Below, piece after piece: positions 1 through 11,499 of a stretch of 64,000 bases of DNA. Numbering within the stretch: position 1 is the first letter of the stretch; each line of letters opens with the position of its first letter. A model generated the notes under the pieces. That model was not told the origin of the DNA, made no database searches, and was given only the letters and a program-made list of their open reading frames with translations. The stretch comes from Sipunculus nudus (lineage: Eukaryota > Annelida > Sipuncula > Golfingiida > Sipunculidae): NCBI GenBank assembly GCA_026874595.1, contig CM049317.1, positions 31,482,901-31,546,900 on the forward strand, read 5' to 3'. A program made the position numbers and the translations under genes.

Positions 1-838
1 AGGTTGTTTAGCAGTTCTGCTTTTTCTTTTTGTTATGTAACATATGATCACTTTCCTCTGTCCAGCGGTGGTAGTGTCTTACGTGTTGTTCCTTTCATAA
101 AGCAATCTATGGTCCCCCCCCCCTATGTCTTGTTTTGAAGATTTTCATTCAGATCATTTGCTAGTTTTAAAGAATATTTACCAACCATTGGCTTTTCTGA
201 CCTCAGCATTAAATTTGTTCCGAGTATTTTTGTATAATTCCCAATGATTTACTTTTTAGTTCTCTTTGCATAAGATTTGATTCTTCAACACTTGCGTTTT
301 ATTAATTTTAGTTCAGGAGTGAACCATTCTTTATTGACAGTTTTGTTTTGTATTTATTTTGCATTGTTCTGATATACAGAGGAATATGGATGTATATATT
401 TCGTAGGCGGTGTTAATTTCTTAATCTTTAACTACAATATTATCCCTGCTTGTTTTCTTGAATATGTCTTTCATTTTAGTATAATTTCCCTCTTTATATT
501 TTCAAACTGTTAAAAGATAGTTTGCTTGATACGGTTTGATCCAATATAATTTCCTGAATACTGCATTATGGTTACTGTAATGTTTAGGAAATGTACCATA
601 TCATTACCAGATACCAGATCATTAAAGTGTGTTATTATTACAAAAAGTAGGGTTTTACTTTATCACTTATCCGTGTTGGTTCCCTAACATGCTGAGTTGG
701 GCCATGCTCTTGAATGATATAATTCATTATCGGTATTGAATTAAGATCAAATAGGTAGTCCTTTAAAACTCCCCAACCTCCTACCTATTCATTTGGGGGT
801 TTGTAGATAGTTGTACAGATTATTTTTTTGGTTGATTC
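1..838 (-). mobile_element. Antisense LINE fragment (endonuclease to RT linker), copy 1
   Basis: Read on the minus strand, the segment gives decayed non-LTR ORF2 sequence in several frames. Near the right end is the C-terminal part of the endonuclease, with residues like IQEHGPTQHVREPTRIS. Towards position 1 comes the linker, with KEWFTPELKLIKRK followed by a basic helix. Stops and frameshifts are numerous, so it is a pseudogene. It is the same sequence as 7909-8745, where more of the element is visible. Its 5' side abuts the sense LINE that begins near 841. Confidence 0.7.
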
Positions 839-840
839 AG

Positions 841-2757
841 GATTTCAATGATAAGAAATCTCCTGCGTGTCCGGAGACGAGATTATTTTTCTTCCAAAGT
901 ACCGCAGTGTGGTAAAGACCAAGGTGCTCTGTATAAACTGGCCAAGAAATTGATGGGTGAAGATTTTGGTACAGTATTTCCCAGTGGCACAGCTGATGAT
1001 GTCATTGCCAAAGTAGAAAAGATTCACAAAAAACAACTGACATCACGCTCTGTATGCGACACTTTCTTTCCGCCGGTAAGCAATTAAAAAAATTGGCAAA
1101 TTCAGTACTGTAAACACTAACTTCATACACAAATTGATTAGAAACGCAAAACAGAAACGTCAACCCTTGATCCATTGCCAACATGATTAGTGAAGCAGTG
1201 CACTAAGGAATTACTGCCAATTATTACAGCGATTGTCAATTCCTCGCTGTCAACGTCAGTTTTTCCAACAGCCTTCAAGCATGCATCCTCTCATTAAGAA
1301 ACAAGATCTTGATTAAGAGTCTCTCAGTATCTACAGGACTGTATCAAATCTCAGTTTTGTCTCCAAATTGATCGAGAAAGCTGTCTTGGACCAACTACAG
1401 AAGCATCTTGCTGAAGCCAGGGTGTGCGACCATTTTCAGCCAGCGTACCGAGCCTTTCATTCCACAGAGACAGCCCTTCTCAAGGTCCAGAAAGCAGCAA
1501 GAATATGCTTGAAAAGGGTTTGCCAGTAATTTTGGTTCTTTTAGACTTATCTGCAGCCTTTGATGCATTGGACCACCGTATCCTCCTAGATAGGTTACAG
1601 CATGTCTGTGACATCAATTCGAAGGGTACTGAGTGTTTCAGTCTTACCTTAGTGGCTGCTACCAAGCTGTTGAAATAAATGATGCTGTGTCTGATGAGAA
1701 ACCCCTGCCCTCTCGTCCCTCAGGGCTCATGCGTCGGGCCACAACGTGTCTCCATCTACACTCAACCACTTATTCAGCATTATGGTGTCAACTACCACTA
1801 TTACGCAGATGACACTCTATTTTACCTTTCCTTTCGCCCAGACCAACCCTCTGAATCGCTCGCCAAACTCCACAAGTGCATATCTGAAGTACGTATCTGG
1901 ATGTCACACAACATGCTAATGTTAAATGACAGTAAAACTGAAGACATTCTATTATTTTAACCTAAGGCGAAACTACAGCTCCTGAAAGACGTCCAGTTTT
2001 GGACGAATTTGTCAGTCCGAAACGGTAATACGCAATCTCGGTGTAAAGCTGTCAAATGTGATGTCGTTGAGCAATCACATCGACCCAGTCTGTCGGATAT
2101 AATTTATGCATCTCAGAACGATTAACAAAATTAGACAATATCTTTCTACTGAGGCTACAAAAACACTTGCACATGGTTTAGTGGTTTCTCGCATCGATTA
2201 TGCTAATTCCCTTATCTGCAACGCTCCGTACTACTTGCTACTAAAACTCCAACGGGTACAGAATTCTGCGGCGCGAATCATACCCAAAACACAGACATTT
2301 GACCACATAACTCCAGTACTGATATTGCTTCACAGCGTATTTATTTCAATGTACTTTTACTTGTTTTCAAAGCTTTGAAAAAGTGGCACCTGGATACATT
2401 CGTGACCTATAACGGCTCAGAACTGCACCTCGGACAGTAAGGTCTTCTACCTCACAGTTTTTAGTCACACGAGGATGTATGACTGAGACTTATGGTGATA
2501 AGTGTTTTAGTTGTTACGACCCGAAACTCTTGAACGGTTAACCTGCCAGCATCAGGAATGCTAGCTCTATTCCCACTTTTAAGAAACAACTCAAGACATA
2601 TCTTTTTAAACAGACGTTTAATCTGTAGTGTAGCGTTATTTTAAGGCTCCTTTCTTTTTAACCCTGCATGCTGTCAACTTTTCAATGTTTTCATATATTT
2701 TATGAAAAGCGGTCTGCAGCTAATTATTTTTAGATTAGGGCGCTATACAATTGTTGC

Positions 2758-2813
<56 letters not shown>
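841..2813 (+). mobile_element. 5'-truncated L2/CR1-type LINE, copy 1
   Basis: The segment encodes the C-terminal half of a non-LTR ORF2 in several frames. A pre-RT linker lies at 848-1087. RT block VSKLIEKAVLDQLQKHL lies near 1365-1415, motif A LLDLSAAFDALDH near 1543-1580, motif B VPQGS near 1712-1726, and YADD at 1802-1813. The thumb follows at 2106-2378 (LQRVQNSAARI), then the terminal LKTYLFKQTFNL and a TAG near 2625. The 3' UTR ends with GCGCTATACAA and a long TAA run, the usual L2/CR1 tail. At least four frameshifts or stops make it non-functional. Confidence 0.9.
2757..2813. repeat. (TAA)n microsatellite, LINE 3' tail, copy 1
   Basis: Uninterrupted TAA/ATA repeat directly after the GCGCTATACAA end of the LINE. 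It is about one unit longer than its duplicate at 10663-10716. Confidence 0.95.
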
Positions 2814-2814
<1 letters not shown>

Positions 2815-3048
2815 TACATATAATATATAGAATATGTTTTCAGTACACCAGGACCTTGACAGTCCAGCGGCTAACGGAATAGCGGCTCATGTACACACTC
2901 GGATCAACCTATGATATATAAGTGGAAATAATAGATGGATATTTATAAAATTTCACAGTTATAATCATGTATGATCAAATACCGATGTCACTTTCTCGAT
3001 CTGGCGGAACACGTTTATGGTTGCTAAAAACGTTCCAAATAAACGTCT

Positions 3049-3224
3049 GGCAAATTGGCTCAGAGGTAAGGTAGTTGGTCAGTAATGCACAATGGAACAC
3101 CGCGCGAGTTCAAAGCCATTTTCTGCTTTTATTTTCCTTCACTTGTAAACTTGTATTTTTTGTGCAAAATATACATTTTGCCTCTTATAACTGATTTTAC
3201 TAATCAATATAATTAAAAAAAAAA
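3049..3224 (+). mobile_element. Possible tRNA-derived SINE with A and B boxes, copy 1
   Basis: An A-box-like TGGCTCAGAGG (3056-3066) is followed about 40 bases later by a B-box-like GTTCAAAGC (3108-3116), the spacing of a Pol III internal promoter. An A run ends the unit near 3214-3224. I see no acceptor or T-arm pairing, so it is not a tRNA gene. No second unrelated copy was recognised in the window, so the SINE call rests only on the two boxes and the A tail. Confidence 0.3.
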
Positions 3225-3551
3225 ACTGTATTATCTTATATTACACACATCATACTTGATTATAAATAGAGGCGATAGCATATTGTCAAATTATTGTCAT
3301 GAATTATAAAAAAATTGCGAGTGATCAAAGTGAGTCCTAATATGATCAACTCTGCGGTTTATGGTATAATACTATAATATCAATTGTCTGAAAGTCATAG
3401 GTCGGGTCTAACTATGGTGAATTTCAAAATGTAGTCTGGATTGCCGGTACAGCCTAGCCCTAGAGGGCTAACATGTTCCCGCAAGTGATCGTCAGAGTTT
3501 ACTTTCAGAATTTTACAATTTACATGCACTTGTTGGCGATGGTATTTACAC

Positions 3552-3553
<2 letters not shown>

Positions 3554-3593
<40 letters not shown>
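3554..3593. repeat. (TA)n microsatellite, copy 1
   Basis: About 20 TA units. A minus-strand frame crossing it gives an IY repeat that is not a real protein. Confidence 0.95.
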
Positions 3594-3595
<2 letters not shown>

Positions 3596-3599
3596 CTAT

Positions 3600-6400
3600 A
3601 TATAAATAAATAATAAACGTAAAATAACTCCAAATAAGACATACTGAGAATTTGCAACCGCTTTCTGATCACTCTGCCGATATGTGTGTCAGTCATGTGG
3701 CACGCGCCCTTTGTTGTTGATTGCGCAACAGGCAGTCCTCGCGGGGCAATAAACCTGAACGACTTCACACCTCGCTATGACAAGTTCATACCTAAGGTGC
3801 GATCTGACACACCTCGGTCTCACCAGCGGGTTTGCCTAAAGTAAGTTGCCAAAATACGCCCAAATATAAAACTTTGTCCTCGCTTTCGTATGATTCTAAG
3901 GAAAACTCCTACACGGGATAAATTTCACATAGTAAAGCGGGTCATGAATTTATTTTAAGGCAAAGGACGGGAGCCGTGGATGTTACCACGCTCTCCACAC
4001 CTTTCCTGATATCGAGTTATCAAGCGCACTGATGAATTACAAATTATTCAATTTCATGCCCAGAAAGTACTACTCCTACTGCTGAGAGTATTATTAATAC
4101 ATTTAAAAGATTTCTTACGAAAAATTGCTGATAAATACATGTATACCCGTCATAGACAGAGAAAATGTTAATCTTAAATGTTTTCATGTTCTGATAATGT
4201 TTTCTCAGATGCCGTTGCCAGTCCTCTTTAAGTTTGATAAACTGGGTACCTTGGGCTACAATGGACTCAGCAAAACTTTCTTCTTGCTTTTTTGCTCAAT
4301 ACATCAGAAATATTCAACCTTTCTGTATTAAAAACAAGCATTTAGATTTTCTAGACAAGCTCAGTCCATGATGAACCTTAACCATGATAGACGGAGCAAA
4401 TCCCAGGGGTTTCTTAAGGAAATGGGACACTGGGTATCTCAATATTCATGGTCACGTTTCAGAAAAAGAAGAGACTAGTAGCTAAATTGTCCATTTTTTT
4501 ATGCTGAATTAACGGATTTTTTTATAGTAAAAAAACTTGACATTGACCTGCGTGTCATTGCATCAGCAAATATAATGACATCATCGATATAATTTTGCAA
4601 TTAACCGCAAGGCTCCTACAGTATAGGTTAGCGTTTGCGTCTATAAAATATGAATGCTATTTGTCCATTACATAAGAACTAGCCATCAAGGTGATTGCAA
4701 CATCATCCATCTGATAATGCTTAGGGAGCCAAGTACAACACAAAGCTTTATGATGGAAGGATAAAATTCAAGAAAAATAGAGCACTAGGTATGAAACTAA
4801 CATCTAGACATTTCACTCTTTCTGCAGAGATTACATAAAGGAAAATCGCATTTTTTAATGCATAAATGACATATCATGTTTGGAAGGGCTGGACAAGCAT
4901 TTTTCGACGACCATAGTACCTTTGTTGGATCCACTTTCATGTGACTGATATTTCAACCAACCCAATTTTGCCTCAGAGTTTTTCAAATGTCATGCATTTA
5001 TATCCGCTATTATCGAGCAAACAATGACAAGACTTTTCTTTAGTTTTACCCAAGCAACCCCATAACATTCATGGTATGATTGCAACTTCTGATCTGGCTC
5101 TGGTCATTATATTGGCTAGTTGATCAATGCTTTATTCCTTAGATCGGAATCTATTGCAATTGTTAAATATCGATACTGAAACTTTTTTCCATGTATTTTG
5201 CCTCTTCCCATGTTGATAAGTTTGGTGTATTGATTTTATACTTATTTGTATAGGATAAACACCATTTACACAGTGTATATTAAAGTTACACTAAGTAAAT
5301 TTATAAAAAAAATCAAGATTAAACATTGTGTTTGTTTACAATGATATGCATAAACTAACTGTTCCTCCAAACTGATGGGTGTTTTAGCCATTGTTTATGA
5401 AAATAAATGGACAGAATTTCTTAAAACTAGATCCCCTTTTTTCATTGAGCGATTGACTTTTATAATGTTCAAATATTATTAAACAGGACACCAAACTAGG
5501 TTGTTTCTACTAAATAATCTAAACAATCTAACATTAGCTATTTTAATTCTCTGAATCAATATTTTTTGTAAAAATATTCATTAACTGTTTTGTAAAGAGT
5601 AACTTCATCCTGTTTTGCTAGATGAAAAGTAAGTGTATAGGACGGATTCATATAATGAGCCAAATTGTATTCTGATTTGCTTCGCTCACTCCAGCATCAA
5701 TCTTGATCATTTATCACCTAAAAATATGTTATATCAAATGTTAAGGTTGTGTCAAACACAGAAGACTTCAGAGCTGATGGTTTCGATGGAAGACCCCCCC
5801 CCCCGCAGGCTTCCCTGGCTTGCGCAATTGAGTCAAAATTAACAGGAATACAACATTCAGTATAAGAAGTGTCCCGGATTGTTTCTTTACGATGGATCTT
5901 CCCACACAAAAACGAAAGTGAATAAATGTCATATTTTATTTAAACATTTATCAAGTGAATGATGTAACACAGGATTGCCATTGTCATTGTTGCTCGGGGA
6001 AGATGTGTTATGAGGAGCTCCGCTGACAAGTATCACTGTTAAATGTCTGTGACCGTAATGATAAATACCCGTTCTAGAAAATCAAAGCATAGTGATAACA
6101 CTTGCGTTACCATTGATATATACGGAAAAAAGTGCAGAAAATATTTTGAGGCGGGCGAAAACCTTCAAAGCACTTCAAAAAAGAAGGGCAGTGTCATATC
6201 CAGGATGCAATGGCATAGGTGAAACATATTGTGAGGAAAACCCATTATGCACAGGAAAAGAATCAAGTTAGCTTAATATATTAATATATGTCCTACATTG
6301 TAAATATCTACAGTGGAAAATAAACAAACGAAACGCCTCAAACGGACATAGAATCCATTTTTGCTACCGTGAGGCAGAGAACCGAGAGACTACGGACATA
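3600..6400. other. No gene recognised (copy 1; same in 11500-14320)
   Basis: AT-rich DNA with only short open frames, none with family resemblance. A C run lies at 5794-5804. The part 4105-5525 has a diverged relative at 16790-18850, so it is an old repeated segment. Confidence 0.6.
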
Positions 6401-7464
6401 TAAACATAAGGAGCATAAAAAGGTAACGGATTTAAAGAAAGAGGTTTCACAGTTGAGGAAAGGAAATGGGAAAAGGGACAAGATTATTGTATAATTGAAT
6501 GATCTTTTCACCGGTGAACTTAATAAGATAGAAGATGAAGGAATCTATCGTCGCTCACTCTGCATAAATGTGTCTTTTTAGTAGAAAATGGACATATATT
6601 AAATTTTAACTTCAGCATGCATAACATTTTATGACAAATTCATGCAGATCACGCAGCAAGAAAATGCTTAGGAATAGTTGCCACAAGCATCATCGGACGC
6701 AGTAATTCTTCTGACAGATATTTACTAGGTGTCGCGATAAGAACGGACCGCTAGTACGATGGGCATCCCTAATAAGCAGCTGCAATAAAACCTCAGGGAC
6801 TGGGCTGTGGCTCCATTTGATGCTGGACATCGATCCCAGTCTACTACATCTAATCGTATCTCCATGGTTTATCAAGGTAATAAATGTGGATACAAAAATA
6901 AATCAGGCATATAAGTGTATATATGATAACGGGTTCCTAAACACCCTGGGAGACATATGTATAAATGTATATATCATATGAGTTCAGTTATTGATACATC
7001 ATCTATCACAACTCCAGCCCTCCCCTTCGACAGTAGCTGAAGTGATTCAACCATTACCAGACCAATACCACACCATATGGACCACTCCGTTAGTAAGAAT
7101 ATGAATCTGCACATATATAAATTAACACACAATGAACTTTTTTATTCTTGAAAATTTGAACCACTTATAACGAGAGTTATGTGTAAAATTGGGGACATGG
7201 GAGCGGATAGGATAGAGAGACCTTACCTCACTTATTCTTTAGGGAAATCTAGCGTGTCGGGTTGCTTGCTCGAGATTTTGATATGATGAAGTCGATTGTC
7301 CAGCATAGATGATGGTAGAAATGCATTAAAATCATCCATTTAATATTCCCCGTTGGTTCTCAGACTCGTTAATTCCTAACATGATAACCATAACACTCAC
7401 TAAAAACAGACTGATAGAAATGTCCTTGTATGACGAACGGACAGTCTTTATAAGAGCTTTGACT

Positions 7465-8745
7465 TTATAATGTTAAGCAGTATACGGAATGTGTTGTGAT
7501 CGTTAGAAATCTAGGAAAGTTGACATATGGTCTAAAGGCAACACTGGTAACAGAACTGATACCTAGACAAGTATAGGGATTACCACTTTTAAAGATAGGT
7601 GTGACATTTGCCTTTTTTCCATAGTTTAGTAGTTTTCCTGAATGAAATGAAAGTTCTGCGATTGTTTTGATAAGATAGGATAGTTCCTTTGACATATTTT
7701 TAGAATAAACAGATATATATCATCTGGTCCCTTATATTTACATGTGTCTAGGGATTTAAATAAATATATTCATATAAATATATATATTTAAATAAATGAT
7801 CCAATATCACTTATTTCAAATTGTACCTCTTCTAATTTGTTATTTCATTTTCTTGGTGTTAAGGGAACATAGTTGCAATTGTAGTTTAGTATTGTTTGTT
7901 GTATAAATAGGTTGTTTAGCAGTTCTGCTTTTTCTTTTTGTTATGTAACATATGATCACTTTCCTCTGTCCAGCGGTGGTAGTGTCTTACGTGTTGTTCC
8001 TTTCATAAAGCAATCTATGGTCCCCCCCCCTATGTCTTGTTTTGAAGATTTTCATTCAGATCATTTGCTAGTTTTAAAGAATATTTACCAACCATTGGCT
8101 TTTCTGACCTCAGCATTAAATTTGTTCCGAGTATTTTTGTATAATTCCCAATGATTTACTTTTTAGTTCTCTTTGCATAAGATTTGATTCTTCAACACTT
8201 GCGTTTTATTAATTTTAGTTCAGGAGTGAACCATTCTTTATTGACAGTTTTGTTTTGTATTTATTTTGCATTGTTCTGATATACAGAGGAATATGGATGT
8301 ATATATTTCGTAGGCGGTGTTAATTTCTTAATCTTTAACTACAATATTATCCCTGCTTGTTTTCTTGAATATGTCTTTCATTTTAGTATAATTTCCCTCT
8401 TTATATTTTCAAACTGTTAAAAGATAGTTTGCTTGATACGGTTTGATCCAATATAATTTCCTGAATACTGCATTATGGTTACTGTAATGTTTAGGAAATG
8501 TACCATATCATTACCAGATACCAGATCATTAAAGTGTGTTATTATTACAAAAAGTAGGGTTTTACTTTATCACTTATCCGTGTTGGTTCCCTAACATGCT
8601 GAGTTGGGCCATGCTCTTGAATGATATAATTCATTATCGGTATTGAATTAAGATCAAATAGGTAGTCCTTTAAAACTCCCCAACCTCCTACCTATTCATT
8701 TGGGGGTTTGTAGATAGTTGTACAGATTATTTTTTTGGTTGATTC
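7465..8745 (-). mobile_element. Antisense LINE ORF2 fragment (endonuclease, linker, start of RT), copy 2
   Basis: The minus strand shows, in order, the endonuclease C-terminal region (TRIS-type block near 8600), the linker with KEWFTPELKLIKRK (near 8230), a decayed KGPDD block (near 7730), and the start of the reverse transcriptase with KKANVTPIFKSGNP (near 7600). The order is that of a CR1/Jockey-type ORF2. Frameshifts, stops and a short AT insertion around 7750-7800 break it. The RT core motifs are missing because homology fades around 7465-7500. The clade cannot be fixed by eye. Confidence 0.75.
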
Positions 8746-8747
8746 AG

Positions 8748-10663
8748 GATTTCAATGATAAGAAATCTCCTGCGTGTCCGGAGACGAGATTATTTTTCTT
8801 CCAAAGTACCGCAGTGTGGTAAAGACCAAGGTGCTCTGTATAAACTGGCCAAGAAATTGATGGGTGAAGATTTTGGTACAGTATTTCCCAGTGGCACAGC
8901 TGATGATGTCATTGCCAAAGTAGAAAAGATTCACAAAAAACAACTGACATCACGCTCTGTATGCGACACTTTCTTTCCGCCGGTAAGCACTAAAAAAATT
9001 GGCAAATTCAGTACTGTAAACACTAACTTCATACACAAATTGATTAGAAACGCAAAACAGAAACGTCAACCCTTGATCCATTGCCAACATGATTAGTGAA
9101 GCAGTGCACTAAGGAATTACTGCCAATTATTACAGCGATTGTCAATTCCTCGCTGTCAACGTCAGTTTTTCCAACAGCCTTCAAGCATGCATCCTCTCAT
9201 TAAGAAACAAGATCTTGATTAAGAGTCTCTCAGTATCTACAGGACTGTATCAAATCTCAGTTTTGTCTCCAAATTGATCGAGAAAGCTGTCTTGGACCAA
9301 CTACAGAAGCATCTTGCTGAAGCCAGGGTGTGCGACCATTTTCAGCCAGCGTACCGAGCCTTTCATTCCACAGAGACAGCCCTTCTCAAGGTCCAGAAAG
9401 CAGCAAGAATATGCTTGAAAAGGGTTTGCCAGTAATTTTGGTTCTTTTAGACTTATCTGCAGCCTTTGATGCATTGGACCACCGTATCCTCCTAGATAGG
9501 TTACAGCATGTCTGTGACATCAATTCGAAGGGTACTGAGTGTTTCAGTCTTACCTTAGTGGCTGCTACCAAGCTGTTGAAATAAATGATGCTGTGTCTGA
9601 TGAGAAACCCCTGCCCTCTCGTCCCTCAGGGCTCATGCGTCGGGCCACAACGTGTCTCCATCTACACTCAACCACTTATTCAGCATTATGGTGTCAACTA
9701 CCACTATTACGCAGATGACACTCTATTTTACCTTTCCTTTCGCCCAGACCAACCCTCTGAATCGCTCGCCAAACTCCACAAGTGCATATCTGAAGTACGT
9801 ATCTGGATGTCACACAACATGCTAATGTTAAATGACAGTAAAACTGAAGACATTCTATTATTTTAACCTAAGGCGAAACTACAGCTCCTGAAAGACGTCC
9901 AGTTTTGGACGAATTTGTCAGTCCGAAACGGTAATACGCAATCTCGGTGTAAAGCTGTCAAATGTGATGTCGTTGAGCAATCACATCGACCCAGTCTGTC
10001 GGATATAATTTATGCATCTCAGAACGATTAACAAAATTAGACAATATCTTTCTACTGAGGCTACAAAAACACTTGCACATGGTTTAGTGGTTTCTCGCAT
10101 CGATTATGCTAATTCCCTTATCTGCAACGCTCCGGACTACTTGCTACTAAAACTCCAACGGGTACAGAATTCTGCGGCGCGAATCATACCCAAAACACAG
10201 ACATTTGACCACATAACTCCAGTACTGATATTGCTTCACAGCGTATTTATTTCAATGTACTTTTACTTGTTTTCAAAGCTTTGAAAAAGTGGCACCTGGA
10301 TACATTCGTGACCTATAACGGCTCAGAACTGCACCTCGGACAGTAAGGTCTTCTACCTCACAGTTTTTAGTCACACGAGGGTGTATGACTGAGACTTATG
10401 GTGATAAGTGTTTTAGTTGTTACGACCCGAAACTCTTGAACGGTTAACCTGCCAGCATCAGGAATGCTAGCTCTATTCCCACTTTTAAGAAACAACTCAA
10501 GACATATCTTTTTAAACAGACGTTTAATCTGTAGTGTAGCGTTATTTTAAGGCTCCTTTCTTTTTAACCCTGCATGCTGTCAACTTTTCAATGTTTTCAT
10601 ATATTTTATGAAAAGCGGTCTGCAGCTAATTATTTTTAGATTAGGGCACTATACAATTGTTGC

Positions 10664-10716
<53 letters not shown>
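8748..10716 (+). mobile_element. 5'-truncated L2/CR1-type LINE, copy 2
   Basis: This is the duplicate of the element at 841-2813, with YADD at 9708-9719 and the TAA tail at 10663-10716. It lacks one base near 8990 relative to copy 1, so the pre-RT frame runs on to 9096 (113 codons) instead of stopping at 1087. In the thumb it has Asp where copy 1 has Tyr (near 10137). The sequence around that site (APDYLLLKLQ) is closer to the usual LINE thumb, so copy 2 keeps the ancestral residue. Still a pseudogene. Confidence 0.9.
10663..10716. repeat. (TAA)n microsatellite, LINE 3' tail, copy 2
   Basis: Duplicate of the 2757-2813 array, slightly shorter. Serves as the 3' tail of the L2/CR1-type LINE. 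Confidence 0.95.
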
Positions 10717-10717
<1 letters not shown>

Positions 10718-10951
10718 TACATATAATATATAGAATATGTTTTCAGTACACCAGGACCTTGACAGTCCAGCGGCTAACGGAATAGCGGCTCATGTACACA
10801 CTCGGATCAACCTATGATATATAAGTGGAAATAATAGATGGATATTTATAAAATTTCACAGTTATAATCATGTATGATCAAATACCGATGTCACTTTCTC
10901 GATCTGGCGGAACACGTTTATGGTTGCTAAAAACGTTCCAAATAAACGTCT

Positions 10952-11130
10952 GGCAAATTGGCTCAGAGGTAAGGTAGTTGGTCAGTAATGCACAATGGAA
11001 CACCGCGCGAGTTCAAAGCCATTTTCTGCTTTTATTTTCCTTCACTTGTAAACTTGTATTTTTTGTGCAAAATATACATTTTGCCTCTTATAACTGATTT
11101 TACTAATCAATATAATTAAAAAAAAAAAAC
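10952..11130 (+). mobile_element. Possible tRNA-derived SINE, copy 2
   Basis: Duplicate of the unit at 3049-3224, with the A box at 10959-10969 and the B box at 11011-11019. The A run is one base longer. It exists only because the 7.9-kb segment was duplicated, so it is not independent support for a SINE. Confidence 0.3.
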
Positions 11131-11455
11131 TGTATTATCTTATATTACACACATCATACTTGATTATAAATAGAGGCGATAGCATATTGTCAAATTATTG
11201 TCATGAATTATAAAAAAATTGCGAGTGATCAAAGTGAGTCCTAATATGATCAACTCTGCGGTTTATGGTATAATACTATAATATCAATTGTCTGAAAGTC
11301 ATAGGTCGGGTCTAACTATGGTGAATTTCAAAATGTAGTCTGGATTGCCGGTACAGCCTAGCCCTAGAGGGCTAACATGTTCCCGCAAGTGATCGTCAGA
11401 GTTTACTTTCAGAATTTTACAATTTACATGCACTTGTTGGCGATGGTATTTACAC

Positions 11456-11458
<3 letters not shown>

Positions 11459-11498
<40 letters not shown>
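11459..11498. repeat. (TA)n microsatellite, copy 2
   Basis: Duplicate of the 3554-3593 array with almost the same length. Confidence 0.95.

Positions 11499-11499
<1 letters not shown>

Larger units (their letters stand above)
1..6540 (+). repeat. 7.9-kb tandem segmental duplication, copy 1 (left end off-window)
   Basis: Positions 1-6540 align base for base with 7909-14455. The few differences are a C run of 10 versus 9, one 1-bp indel near 1083, substitutions near 2231, 2471, 2730 and 6076, and length changes in the TAA, A, T and C runs. Copy 2 diverges exactly after 14455, which corresponds to 6540. The simplest reading is therefore a direct duplication whose unit ends at 6540 here and starts at 6541 in the next copy, so about 1.37 kb of copy 1 lies left of the window. 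Both LINE fragments and the SINE-like unit were already present before the duplication. Confidence 0.95.

Noticed and set aside
3049-3130. tRNA gene
   Set aside because: A and B boxes are present but acceptor, anticodon and T stems do not pair, so it is kept only as a SINE-like unit.
3520-3768. 82-codon minus-strand frame, repeated at 11424-11672
   Set aside because: The C-terminal part translates the TA microsatellite. Both copies are open only because the segment was duplicated.
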